The notes: a model not told the origin generated them from the letters alone. Positions 8,719 through 17,465 are shown, numbered from the stretch's first letter. The stretch is 64,000 bases of DNA from Bacillus sp. es.034 (GCF_002563655.1 NZ_PDIY01000001.1:2268001-2332000); one strand, 5' to 3'. Program-made: numbers and translations.

Positions 8719-10377
8719 ATGGCCCAAGAGAGGAAACGATTAGGGGACTTATTGGTTGAATCAGGTTTGTTAACGGAAGAAATGCTTCAATCCGCCCTGC
8801 GAGAAAAAGGAAAAGAACAGAAACTTGGAGATGCTATCTTACAAAAAGGGTATATAACGGAGCAACAGTTAATCGAAGTGCTCGAATTCCAGCTCGGTAT
8901 TCCACATGTCAGTTTATTCCGGTATCCGTTCGATCCCAAGTTGTTCCATCTCATCCCAAAAGAGTTGGCCAAGCGGAATTTGATGATCCCTTTAAAAAAA
9001 GAAGGAGATAAGCTTTTTGTCGCCATGGCGGACCCTATGGATTTCTATGCGATTGAGGATTTGCGATTGTCCACGGGATTCTATATTGAAACAGCGATCG
9101 CAACAAAAGATGATATTCTGCGATCGATTAATAAGTATTATGATATGGATGAAAGCTTTGAAGAGCTGAAAGGGTTGGAAAATGATCGTCCTCAGTTAGA
9201 GGATGAAACATTAACAGATCAGGATTCGCCCATCGCCAAATTAGTGAATCAATTATTGTCAAACGCCATGACTCAAAAGGCAAGTGATATTCATATTGAT
9301 CCTCATGAGACAAAAGTACTTATACGCTACCGGGTGGATGGTATTCTGCGAACGGATAGAGCCCTTCCTAAGCACATGCAAAGCATGTTGACGGCCCGGA
9401 TCAAAATTATGTCTCAATTGGATATCACAGAACACAGAGTCCCTCAGGATGGAAGGATCAAAACAAATATCGATTTTCGTCCCATTGACATAAGGGTGTC
9501 CACGCTTCCGACTGTTTATGGAGAAAAAATCGTCCTCCGTATACTGGACCTGAGTTCCTCCTTGAATGATTTGGGTCAACTTGGATTCAACAGCTTAAAC
9601 CTGAAACGATTTCAGGAACTGATTGACCGGCCGACCGGAATTGTCCTTATTACGGGGCCGACCGGTTCAGGTAAGTCATCCACTCTTTATGCCGCTTTGA
9701 ATAAGCTGAATAGTGAAGAAGTCAATATTATTACCGTTGAAGATCCAGTAGAGTATCAATTAGAAGGAGTAAACCAGATACAGGTCAATTCAAATGTTGG
9801 TCTTACTTTTGCAACAGGTCTCCGGTCCATACTGAGACAGGACCCCAATATCATCATGGTGGGGGAAGTGCGCGATCGGGAAACGGCGGAAGTGGCGATA
9901 CGGGCCTCTTTGACGGGGCATCTGGTTCTCAGTACCATTCATACGAATGATTCGTTAAGTACTGTGACCCGTCTGATCGATATGGGGGTCGAACCCTTCT
10001 TGGTTGCCACATCCGTCAGTGGAATAGTGGCTCAGAGACTGGTCCGGAAAGTGTGCAGGGATTGTGCACGAGAAGAAGCACCTTCCAACAGGGAAATAGA
10101 GATCTTTGAACGAAGGGGCATGACGATTGACCGGATTGTCCGGGGCCAAGGCTGCGCGTCATGCAACATGACCGGCTATAAGGGCAGGATGGCCATTCAT
10201 GAAGTACTGGTCGTAAATGATGAAATGAAAAGGATCATCATGAACAATCAATTTCTTAACACATTAAGAGAAGTAGCTTTAAAAAATAAAACTATTTTTC
10301 TTCTGGATGATGGATTGTTTAAAGTCAAGCAAGGATTAACCACGACGGAAGAAATTCTGCGAGTAGCAATTGAGTAA
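8719..10377 (+). CDS. pilB: Type IV pilus assembly ATPase PilB (GspE family) with MshEN domain
   Basis: Hexameric cytoplasmic motor that powers pilus extension. The 552 residues begin with an MshEN/GspE-N domain (about 5-140) containing both repeats of the family motif: RLGDLLVESG with a following L and A, then KLGDAILQKG. Such domains are known to bind cyclic di-GMP in other bacteria. Walker A GPTGSGKSS is at about 313-321, and the Walker B region IIMVGEVRD at about 378. The zinc-binding tetracysteine (C445xxC448...C478xxC481) is complete. ATG 8719 follows AGGTGG. pilT follows after 14 bases. It is distinct from competence ComGA, which lacks the N-terminal domain. Confidence 0.95.
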   Translation: MAQERKRLGDLLVESGLLTEEMLQSALREKGKEQKLGDAILQKGYITEQQLIEVLEFQLGIPHVSLFRYPFDPKLFHLIPKELAKRNLMIPLKKEGDKLFVAMADPMDFYAIEDLRLSTGFYIETAIATKDDILRSINKYYDMDESFEELKGLENDRPQLEDETLTDQDSPIAKLVNQLLSNAMTQKASDIHIDPHETKVLIRYRVDGILRTDRALPKHMQSMLTARIKIMSQLDITEHRVPQDGRIKTNIDFRPIDIRVSTLPTVYGEKIVLRILDLSSSLNDLGQLGFNSLNLKRFQELIDRPTGIVLITGPTGSGKSSTLYAALNKLNSEEVNIITVEDPVEYQLEGVNQIQVNSNVGLTFATGLRSILRQDPNIIMVGEVRDRETAEVAIRASLTGHLVLSTIHTNDSLSTVTRLIDMGVEPFLVATSVSGIVAQRLVRKVCRDCAREEAPSNREIEIFERRGMTIDRIVRGQGCASCNMTGYKGRMAIHEVLVVNDEMKRIIMNNQFLNTLREVALKNKTIFLLDDGLFKVKQGLTTTEEILRVAIE

Positions 10378-10391
10378 AGAAGGTGTATGGC

Positions 10392-11429
10392 ATGAAGGAA
10401 CGAATCGATCAATTACTACGGGCAGCATATGAATTAAAGGCTTCGGATATTCATTTAACGATAGGATCAGCTCCGGTATTCCGCATTCATGGTGATTTGA
10501 AAAGGTACGGACAGGGACCATTGAAACCTGAAGATACGGAGGTCATGGCAAGAGCCATAATTCCTGAACATCTGTGGATGGATTTCAAGGAAAGGGGAGA
10601 GCTGGACTTTTCCTATGCTTTACCGGGCGTTTCGCGCTTCAGGGTGAATGCCTATTTTCAACGCTCCTGTATTTCCATCGCGTTGCGGGTAGTGCCAAGA
10701 AATATCCCGACCCTGGAAGAGCTCAAGCTTCCACCCGTCATCATGAAAATAGCCGAAAAACATCAGGGGCTGGTGTTGGTGACTGGTCCTACAGGAAGCG
10801 GGAAGTCGACTACCCTTGCTTCCATGATTCACTATATGAATCAGACCATGAGGAAGCATATCATTACGCTTGAGGATCCCATCGAATATTTACATAAGCA
10901 CGGCTCTTCCTTAATCGATCAACGGGAAGTCGGGTTTGACACTAAGTCCTTTGCCTACGGTCTCAGAAGCGCCTTAAGGCAGGATCCCGATGTCATTCTC
11001 GTTGGGGAAATGCGGGATCTGGAAACCATACAAACCGCCATTACGGCAGCCGAAACCGGGCATTTAGTTCTGGGGACACTTCACACATCCAGTGCGGTTT
11101 CGACAATTGAACGAATCATCGATGTCTTTCCTGCAGAACAGCAATCCCAGGTTCGCGTCCAGCTTGCATCCGTCCTTCAGGGAGTCATCGCTCAACGCCT
11201 GCTTCCTACGGTTAATAAGGAGGGAAGAATCGCCGTGACGGAAATCCTTCTGAATACTTCAGCAGTGGCCAATCTGATTAGGTCGGAGAAGATCCACCAG
11301 ATCCCGACGGTTATGCAAACCTCCAAAGCACTTGGGATGGAATTATTCGAATCGAATGTAAGCAGATTCCTCCACGCGGGTATTATTTCCAAAGAAACCG
11401 CTTTACCGTTTCTCAAGGAGAATAGTTAA
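10392..11429 (+). CDS. pilT: Type IV pilus retraction ATPase PilT
   Basis: Hexameric ATPase that depolymerises pili and drives twitching motility or DNA uptake. It is 345 residues, usual for PilT. Walker A GPTGSGKST is at about 132-140, and LRQDPDVILVGEMRD carries Walker B. The C-terminal ANLIR sequence (VANLIRSEKIHQIP) matches the PilT-specific AIRNLIR motif that separates PilT from PilB. No tetracysteine is present, as expected. ATG 10392 follows AAGAAGG by about 8 bases; an in-frame GTG at 10383 lies inside the ribosome binding site. It sits between pilB and pilC with almost no spacing. Confidence 0.95.
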   Translation: MKERIDQLLRAAYELKASDIHLTIGSAPVFRIHGDLKRYGQGPLKPEDTEVMARAIIPEHLWMDFKERGELDFSYALPGVSRFRVNAYFQRSCISIALRVVPRNIPTLEELKLPPVIMKIAEKHQGLVLVTGPTGSGKSTTLASMIHYMNQTMRKHIITLEDPIEYLHKHGSSLIDQREVGFDTKSFAYGLRSALRQDPDVILVGEMRDLETIQTAITAAETGHLVLGTLHTSSAVSTIERIIDVFPAEQQSQVRVQLASVLQGVIAQRLLPTVNKEGRIAVTEILLNTSAVANLIRSEKIHQIPTVMQTSKALGMELFESNVSRFLHAGIISKETALPFLKENS

Positions 11430-11431
11430 CC

Positions 11432-12643
11432 ATGGCCAGATTCAAGTACGAGGGACGGGATAAAAAAGGGAAGAAAAAAGGTCAAATAACGGCCCCTTCC
11501 AAAAAGGAGGCCATGCTTCGCCTGAAAAATCAAGGCATTCGCATTATTTCCGTCCAGGAAATCCCGGAAACCCTTTTGACAAAAGAAATCACATTCGGGA
11601 ATCCTGTTAAGCTTCAGCATCTGGTCATATTCCTGAGGCAATTTTCCACCCTTTTAAAAGCGGGGGTGACAGTGGTGGACGCGACCCGTATACTGAGCAG
11701 TCAAACAGAAAGCAAAGCCTTGACAAAAATCCTCATGGACATAGAAATTGAGCTGAAGGAAGGACATCCACTCTCTGAAGCATTCGGAAAGCATCAGAAA
11801 GTGTTTGAGCCTCTCTTCATCAATATGCTGAAAGCGGGGGAAGCGACGGGTAGTCTGGATGAAACCCTAGAAAGACTGGGAGATCACTATGAAAAACAGC
11901 ATGGAACACGACAAAAAGTGATCGCAGCCCTTTCCTATCCTGCTGTCGTCGGGGTCATTGCCATCGGCGTTGTCATTTTTTTACTTGCTGCCGTGGTTCC
12001 CACCTTTGTGGATATGTTTGACGATTTCGGGGGAGAATTACCTTTAATCACCCGCTTCGTCCTTGGGGCAAGTGAAACGGTCCAGAGGTTCTGGTATGTG
12101 CTTTTGCTCCTAGTGATACTTAGTATCACGGGGATCGGGATGGTGCGGCAAAGAAAAGAAACGAAATACTACCTGGATTATTTTATCCTGAGGATCCCCG
12201 TCTTCGGTAAATTGATTCAGAAAGCGGTTCTCGCCCGAATGACCAGAACGTTGAGCTCCCTTTTTTCAAGCTCTGTCCCTATACTTCAGTCTCTGGCGAT
12301 AGTGGAACGGGTCGTGGAAAATGAAGTGATGGCATCGGTTCTAAAGGAGTCAAGGGAGTCATTGGAAAAAGGTGGGACATTGACGGAGCCAATGAAAAAA
12401 CATTGGGCCTTTCCACCCCTGGTTTCCCAGATGATTTCGATCGGTGAAGAGACGGGCTCACTCGACAGCATGCTTTCGAAAGTGGCCGATTTTTACGAAA
12501 AGGAAGTCGAAAACGCAACGGATCAATTGAAAGCCCTTATCGAACCACTGATGATCGTCCTGTTAGCGGGTTTGGTAGGGACAATTGTCACAGCGATTAT
12601 GGTGCCGATGTTTGAAATATTTAACAATGTCCAAAATTTCTAG
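11432..12643 (+). CDS. pilC: Type IV pilus inner-membrane platform protein PilC
   Basis: Polytopic GspF-family protein that links the ATPases to pilin assembly. It is 403 residues with two homologous cytoplasmic T2SSF halves. It starts ARFKYEGRDKKGKKKGQI, a typical PilC/GspF N-terminus. Membrane helices lie near 170-195 (VIAIGVVIFLLAAVV), 215-235 and 370-395. The conserved G-E-xTGSLDE type motifs occur twice (GEATGSLDETL and GEETGSLDSML), one per half. It follows pilT by 2 bases with AAGGAG as ribosome binding site. A 117-base gap to the pilin gene follows. Confidence 0.95.
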   Translation: MARFKYEGRDKKGKKKGQITAPSKKEAMLRLKNQGIRIISVQEIPETLLTKEITFGNPVKLQHLVIFLRQFSTLLKAGVTVVDATRILSSQTESKALTKILMDIEIELKEGHPLSEAFGKHQKVFEPLFINMLKAGEATGSLDETLERLGDHYEKQHGTRQKVIAALSYPAVVGVIAIGVVIFLLAAVVPTFVDMFDDFGGELPLITRFVLGASETVQRFWYVLLLLVILSITGIGMVRQRKETKYYLDYFILRIPVFGKLIQKAVLARMTRTLSSLFSSSVPILQSLAIVERVVENEVMASVLKESRESLEKGGTLTEPMKKHWAFPPLVSQMISIGEETGSLDSMLSKVADFYEKEVENATDQLKALIEPLMIVLLAGLVGTIVTAIMVPMFEIFNNVQNF

Positions 12644-12695
12644 CAATTTTGATAATATTTTACACATTTAGACTTATCTTTTATTTTCCCTGATG

Positions 12696-12701
12696 TATAA
12701 T
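12696..12701 (+). promoter_or_regulatory. Possible -10 element before the pilin gene
   Basis: A consensus TATAAT sits in the 117-base gap between pilC and the pilin gene. No good -35 sequence is visible at 16-18 bases upstream. The gap, the box and a very strong ribosome binding site (GAGGAGG) would allow extra pilin expression; this is weak evidence on its own. Confidence 0.3.
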
Positions 12702-12760
12702 AAAGATAGATTAAAAGAGTACTAAAGTACTACATATGATAATGAGGAGGAAAAAAGAAA

Positions 12761-13216
12761 ATGTTGAAGAAAATGAAAAAGATGTTGAAGAATGAGAGAG
12801 GTTTGACACTGGTCGAGCTTCTTGCCGTCATTGTGATTTTGGGGATTATTGCGGCGATTGCGGTACCGAGTATTGGAAACATTATTGAGAAGTCACGTGA
12901 AGATGCGGTTAAAGCAGAGGGAATTCAAGTATTAAATGCAGCAAAGCTATACGTTTCTTCTGAAAAAATCACTGAAGGGACAACATCAATTGGTGCTGAT
13001 CAGTTAAAAGATTATTTAGATAATAATGGAGATATCATGCAAAGTGGTTATACAGTATCAATTGAAGAAGACAATAGTTTGGCTTTAACAGGCAAAGGTA
13101 AAAAAGGTAGTGTCGAAATCGACTTTACAAAAGCAACTATCAAAGACATTAATGATTCAGCAAAAGGGGCTACGTCCATCCCAGAAACTGAAACAGAAAC
13201 AAAAACAAAACAATAA
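12761..13216 (+). CDS. pilA: Type IV pilin (major pilin candidate)
   Basis: Precursor of the pilus subunit. The leader MLKKMKKMLKNERG is followed by LTLVELLAVIVILGIIAAIA, a classical type III prepilin signal. Cleavage is expected after G14 and N-methylation on L15; the essential Glu-5 of the mature protein is present. The mature protein is about 137 residues, with a hydrophobic helix and a soluble domain without cysteines. It ends in a repetitive TETETKTK tail. GAGGAGG lies before ATG 12761. It is the only pilin-like gene in the cluster, so minor pilins, if used, must be encoded elsewhere. It differs from competence ComGC in length and tail. Confidence 0.93.
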   Translation: MLKKMKKMLKNERGLTLVELLAVIVILGIIAAIAVPSIGNIIEKSREDAVKAEGIQVLNAAKLYVSSEKITEGTTSIGADQLKDYLDNNGDIMQSGYTVSIEEDNSLALTGKGKKGSVEIDFTKATIKDINDSAKGATSIPETETETKTKQ

Positions 13217-13222
13217 TATTCT

Positions 13223-13966
13223 ATGGTTATACTAATCACTCTCTACGCACTCCTCCTAGGCTCCTTCTACAACGTAGTCGGCCTCAGGGTGCCATTAAAG
13301 AAATCCATCGTAAAGCCAAGGTCGAGCTGTCCTTATTGTGGTCATCAATTGACTGCGATCGAGCTGCTTCCTGTCTTTTCTTATCTTATTCAAAAGGGGA
13401 AATGCCGCCGCTGTCACGGGCGCATTTCTCCTTTATATCCGTTTATGGAAGCTTTGACTGCTGGTCTTTTTGTACTAGCTTACATAGAGTTTGGAATACA
13501 CTGGGAACTGCTTGTCGCCTGGACCCTTATTTCATTGTTCATCATCATCACGGTTTCTGATTTGAAGTATATGGTCATCCCTGATAAAATCCTTCTGTTT
13601 TTTTCTGGACTGTTTTTAATGGAGCGCCTGGTCATTTCGCTGACTCCCTGGTGGGACAGCTTGATAGGAGCTGCAGCCGGCTTCGGACTTCTGCTCCTTA
13701 TCGCCGTTGTGAGTAAAGGCGGCATGGGCGGAGGGGACATCAAGTTATATGCTGTAATCGGCTTTGTTGTGGGATTAAAGGTCATGATTCTTTCCTTTAT
13801 GCTTGCAACTTTCTTCGGGGCAGTCTTCGGATTAATCGCATTGGCGTTCAAATTGATAGAAAGAGGGAAGGCGATTCCATTTGGTCCATTTATCGCCCTT
13901 GGCACCATTCTTGCTTATTTGTATGGTGATGTCCTTTTATCTGCCTATCTATCGTTTTTCTATTAA
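13223..13966 (+). CDS. pilD: Prepilin peptidase / N-methyltransferase (PilD/ComC family)
   Basis: Integral-membrane aspartic peptidase that cleaves prepilin leaders and methylates the new N-terminus. The 247 residues start with the zinc tetracysteine region (CPYCG...CRRCHG, about residues 31-60) of the methyltransferase part. The two catalytic aspartates are in SDLKYMVIPD and in GMGGGDIKLYA, the GxGD signature. Several hydrophobic helices fill the rest. ATG 13223 lies only 6 bases after the pilin stop and lacks an obvious ribosome binding site, so translation is probably coupled to the pilin. B. subtilis comC sits at the same place between folC and spoIIB, so this enzyme may also process competence pseudopilins. 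Confidence 0.93.
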   Translation: MVILITLYALLLGSFYNVVGLRVPLKKSIVKPRSSCPYCGHQLTAIELLPVFSYLIQKGKCRRCHGRISPLYPFMEALTAGLFVLAYIEFGIHWELLVAWTLISLFIIITVSDLKYMVIPDKILLFFSGLFLMERLVISLTPWWDSLIGAAAGFGLLLLIAVVSKGGMGGGDIKLYAVIGFVVGLKVMILSFMLATFFGAVFGLIALAFKLIERGKAIPFGPFIALGTILAYLYGDVLLSAYLSFFY

Positions 13967-13987
13967 TGTAAAGAAAGGGTTCATTTT

Positions 13988-14959
13988 ATGGGATTTTTAT
14001 CGTTTCTCTCTGCTAGCCAAAAAACATCCAATATTGTATTCACAGACAATTCCATCCGCTATCTAGAGTTGAAGCATACTTCGCCTCTACTTGTTCAAGC
14101 ATACGGGGAGCGCACACTTCCTGAAAACATCATTAAAGGCGGGAAAATCATTGATGAACAGACTCTGTCATTTATTTTAGAAGAATGTGTAGAAGAGTGG
14201 GGGTTGAAAGGAAGATCCGTGCGATTCATCGTTCCGGATCCGTTTGTCGTTTTGCGAAAAGTAACCATTCCCGAGGATATTAAGCAGGATGAGATAGAAG
14301 GGTATCTGTTCCTTGAAATCGGCACTAGCATTCATTTACCTTTTGAGGATCCCGTCTTCGACTATGCCATGACAAACGAATCTGAAGAGAGTAGGGAAGT
14401 CCTTTTGGTCGCATCGCATCAGGATGTGGTGGATAGCTATAAAGATCTCCTGGAAAAGGTCAAACTGAAACCGATAGTGGCTGATATTTCTCCCCTCGCT
14501 CTTTATCGATTATCAATCGAGAGGGGAACAATATCCCCACAGGAACACACGATGTTCCTTCATTTTGATGAAAAATTATTAACGGTTTCGATTTTTCTTG
14601 GACATCAACCGATCTTTACAAGGCCTATTGTGTTGGAAGAAAATAACCAGGATGTATTGATGGAAGACCATCTTGCCTGGAGAAATGTAGAGGAAGCCTT
14701 TAGTGAAATCGAAAAAGTCATGAACTTTTATCAGTATTCCCTTCACAAAGGAGAGTTTTTTGTGGAAAGGGCTCTGATTAGTGGTGATCACCCGAACCTG
14801 CGAAAGATTGAATCTTCTCTTGAGGATAGACTGAACATTCCTGTGCAATATCAATCTCTGAAAGAGATAAAAACTGTAGAAGACGGAAGGATTTCTGATA
14901 AGTTTGTCATCGCCCTGGGTCTTGCGTTAAAAGAGGTGCAATATGTTGAATCTCATTGA
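13988..14959 (+). CDS. pilM: Pilus assembly protein PilM
   Basis: Actin-like cytoplasmic protein that docks onto PilN in type IV pilus machines. It is 323 residues, slightly shorter than typical PilM. The opening SNIVFTDNSIRYLELK matches the phosphate-1 region of the family, and EEAFSEIEKVMNFYQYS is the usual helix around residue 240. Nucleotide-binding residues are only partly recognisable. AAAGGG precedes ATG 13988. Its end overlaps pilN by 17 bases, which fits coupled synthesis of interacting partners. Confidence 0.9.
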   Translation: MGFLSFLSASQKTSNIVFTDNSIRYLELKHTSPLLVQAYGERTLPENIIKGGKIIDEQTLSFILEECVEEWGLKGRSVRFIVPDPFVVLRKVTIPEDIKQDEIEGYLFLEIGTSIHLPFEDPVFDYAMTNESEESREVLLVASHQDVVDSYKDLLEKVKLKPIVADISPLALYRLSIERGTISPQEHTMFLHFDEKLLTVSIFLGHQPIFTRPIVLEENNQDVLMEDHLAWRNVEEAFSEIEKVMNFYQYSLHKGEFFVERALISGDHPNLRKIESSLEDRLNIPVQYQSLKEIKTVEDGRISDKFVIALGLALKEVQYVESH

Positions 14960-15569
14960 TATTAATCTATTGCCTGAAAAGGAAAAGAAAGGACCCGTTT
15001 TTGTTTATTCTTTGGCCATCATTCTTCTATTATTCTTAGTAGGTTCCCTTTATTTCTTTTTCTCTCTCCGAAGTGTTCATATGGAAACGGAAAGCACAGT
15101 TAGAAGCATTTCCCAAACGGAGCAGCTCATTGAAGTCCAGCAAACAAAGTTGCTTGATTCAGAATCCACCCAAGGAATGAAAGATCTCGAAAGAACGGTT
15201 GAATCGATGATGGACTATCCGGTCAAAACCGTACCGGTTCTTAATGAATTAATTTCTTTGCTTCCTCCCCGAGGGTTCATCCAATCATTGGAGTATAGTG
15301 GTAGACAAACGATCAATGCCTCCATCCAATTTGATTCTTCACGAGAAGCAGCCTACTATCTGCATCATTTAAAAGAAGTGGAGTGGATCCGGGAAGCGGA
15401 AGTTCTTGAAATGAATACTGAGACCACAGCAAGTGAAAATATGCTTTCGGCTGATAATGAAGTGGCTCCAAGGTACCTAGTCGAGTACTCCCTGACACTG
15501 GATTCGAAAAAGCTTCAAGAGTCAAAGGAAGCGGAAGAAACCTCATTAGAAGAGGGGGATGAAGAATGA
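14943..15569 (+). CDS. pilN: Pilus assembly protein PilN
   Basis: Bitopic membrane protein linking PilM to PilO. It begins MLNLIDINLLPEKEKK; the INLLP peptide is the known PilM-binding motif. A single transmembrane helix follows at about 22-42, then a coiled-coil-like segment and an extracytoplasmic domain. It is 208 residues. AGAGGTG serves as ribosome binding site inside the end of pilM, and its TGA overlaps the pilO start (ATGA). The acidic tail (EEGDEE) is unremarkable. Confidence 0.9.
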   Translation: MLNLIDINLLPEKEKKGPVFVYSLAIILLLFLVGSLYFFFSLRSVHMETESTVRSISQTEQLIEVQQTKLLDSESTQGMKDLERTVESMMDYPVKTVPVLNELISLLPPRGFIQSLEYSGRQTINASIQFDSSREAAYYLHHLKEVEWIREAEVLEMNTETTASENMLSADNEVAPRYLVEYSLTLDSKKLQESKEAEETSLEEGDEE

Positions 15570-16345
15570 TTTCCTCACTGACTAAGAAAGAAAGGCTGCT
15601 ATTGATCGTGAGTGCATTCGTATGCCTGTTTTCTCTGTTTCTCTTTTATTACTTTGTCTATTCTCCTCAACAAGACAGGTTGGAAATGAAACAGAAGGAA
15701 TTAAAGACAGAACAAAAAATTCTATCAGCAGTCGAAGCGAAGACAGAGCAGATTGAAACTCATTCGTACAAAGATATTCATACTTTGCAAAATCAAATTC
15801 CCGTTGAACCGTTAACAGAACAGATTATCCTGCAACTAGAGAAAGCGGAAGTATTATCTCAAAGTGAGATACAATCCATCAATTTTGCAAAAGAAGATTT
15901 TGCTTATTCAAGTGAAGAAAATGATGATAGCCTCGAGGGGGATTCACAAGGTTCTTCAAATCCACAAGAGTCTGGAAATGACCATTCAGGGGTCAAAAGA
16001 TTGCAAATGACAATGACTGTACAATCGGAAAACTATTTTGAGATGGAGAAATTCATCCATGAATTAGAAAATCTTCCGAGGATTGTTGAAGTGAATCAAC
16101 TTTTGATCCAGGGCAGGGAGGAAATGAGTCCCGTTTTGTCGGAAAAGGGTCCAGAGCCACTCATTTTTCAACTTGTGGCATCGGCCTTTTATATACCGGG
16201 TCTATCTGACTTACAAGACGGTCTGCCATCGATTGATAGTCCGGCTCCTTCATTGAAGAAGAATCCATTTATCCAGTATACGGATCCTTCGTCGGAAGAC
16301 GGAACTGCCGAAAGGCAAGCTGACACAGCCTTTCCAGATAACTAA
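15566..16345 (+). CDS. pilO: Pilus assembly protein PilO
   Basis: Bitopic partner of PilN. The 259 residues have an N-terminal transmembrane helix (about 12-32, LLIVSAFVCLFSLFLFYYF), then a heptad-like segment (RLEMKQKELKTEQKI) and a ferredoxin-like outer domain. An S/N/E-rich insert sits at about 115-140. The C-terminal ~50 residues are polar and probably disordered. It overlaps pilN by 4 bases and ends the cluster at an intrinsic terminator. No PilQ or PilP gene follows, as expected for a cell without an outer membrane. Confidence 0.88.
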   Translation: MISSLTKKERLLLIVSAFVCLFSLFLFYYFVYSPQQDRLEMKQKELKTEQKILSAVEAKTEQIETHSYKDIHTLQNQIPVEPLTEQIILQLEKAEVLSQSEIQSINFAKEDFAYSSEENDDSLEGDSQGSSNPQESGNDHSGVKRLQMTMTVQSENYFEMEKFIHELENLPRIVEVNQLLIQGREEMSPVLSEKGPEPLIFQLVASAFYIPGLSDLQDGLPSIDSPAPSLKKNPFIQYTDPSSEDGTAERQADTAFPDN

Positions 16346-16366
16346 AAAATTTGACGAAAACCTCTT

Positions 16367-16400
16367 AGGACAAGACGACAAAAGTCTTGTTCTTTTTTTT
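16367..16400 (+). terminator. Intrinsic terminator of the pilus operon
   Basis: ACAAGAC (16370-16376) and GTCTTGT (16384-16390) form a stem, followed by a run of eight T. It closes the cluster that started at 6665. Confidence 0.85.
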
Positions 16401-16445
16401 ATGGGATGTGATAGCATGGAAAAAAATAGATGAAGGAGGGTGGCG

Positions 16446-17423
16446 ATGATGGGCGATCGTGAGAAAAACGACAAAAAGATTTCTATTAAAATCAATGGGG
16501 AAAAAACGAAGTTTGATGAAGATCTCCTTGTGTACGATTGGAAGTTGGGGGAATCGGAAACAGCTGCCGGGGAAGAGGCGAAGGATGACGGGTTTGATTG
16601 GATCCTTCCCGATGAAGAAGCCGAGCCTCCACAGGAATATAAAAAGATCCATTATGTGTCTGGAAGTAAGAAGAAGAAAAAATCGTTTATTAACCCGTTT
16701 CAGGATTCGGTCAACCTGGTCATGTCTTTGATAGGGGCGATCGTTGTGGGGGCGGTCCTTGGTTTCGGGACCCTTAAGGTGATTACGACGACCGATGGAC
16801 CGGCTGCACCTGCTGCAACGCTGGAGGATAACACCTCAACAGGGAAAACGGACGATCAGCAGGCGGTTTCTGCCGTCGAATTAAAGGATTTTTCTACCTC
16901 CATTCTACAGGGTGGTGTGTTTTCGACAGAAGAAGCGATGAAGGCCATGAAGGATAGTTTAGGGGCAAAAGGTCTTCCTAGTGCATCTGTGGAAAAAGAT
17001 GGCCAATTCTTTTTGTTGCTCGGAGTTTCCGGTGACTTGGAAACGGCCAAAACCCTTGGCGGGAAACTGAAGGATCAAGGGGTGGACGTTTATGCGAAGG
17101 ATTTTGTGATGGGATCCAAAGGGGTCAATGCTTCAAAAGAAGAAAAAACGTTCCTGGAAAAAGGGAATGCTCTCTTCGGCGCTATAGCCCAGGCCAGCAG
17201 CAGTGGAATGACCGGGGGGACTGCAGATGAAGCCGCCATCAAAACGATTCAATCCGGAATGGAGGAATTGGAAGGAATCAAGGTCGGTCAGGATTCCATC
17301 GCCTCCATGAAGAAATCATTGATGGATGCAGGGAATCTCGCAGCGGCGATGAAATCTCAAGAAGACGCACAAAAAGTTCAAGAGAATTTATTATCTTATC
17401 TTCAACTATATAGCGGGTTATAA
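16446..17423 (+). CDS. spoIIB: Stage II sporulation protein B (SPOR-domain protein)
   Basis: Early sporulation protein that helps localise the engulfment machinery at the septum. It has an acidic cytoplasmic N-terminus (~90 residues), one transmembrane helix at about 95-115, a linker, and a SPOR-like peptidoglycan-binding region (about 150-220, including GQFFLLLGVSGDLETAKTL). A helical C-terminal part follows. It is 325 residues, close to B. subtilis SpoIIB, and sits just before maf as in B. subtilis. ATG 16446 is 5 bases after AGGAGGG; ATG 16449 is equally possible. Confidence 0.88.
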   Translation: MMGDREKNDKKISIKINGEKTKFDEDLLVYDWKLGESETAAGEEAKDDGFDWILPDEEAEPPQEYKKIHYVSGSKKKKKSFINPFQDSVNLVMSLIGAIVVGAVLGFGTLKVITTTDGPAAPAATLEDNTSTGKTDDQQAVSAVELKDFSTSILQGGVFSTEEAMKAMKDSLGAKGLPSASVEKDGQFFLLLGVSGDLETAKTLGGKLKDQGVDVYAKDFVMGSKGVNASKEEKTFLEKGNALFGAIAQASSSGMTGGTADEAAIKTIQSGMEELEGIKVGQDSIASMKKSLMDAGNLAAAMKSQEDAQKVQENLLSYLQLYSGL

Positions 17424-17465
17424 TTTCGACTGAATTAGACTATTTTCTAGGAAATAATGGTCCTT

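Noticed and set aside
12761..13216. Pilin as competence ComGC
   Set aside because: It lies with pilT, pilM, pilN and pilO rather than comGA-comGG, and its length and tail differ from ComGC.
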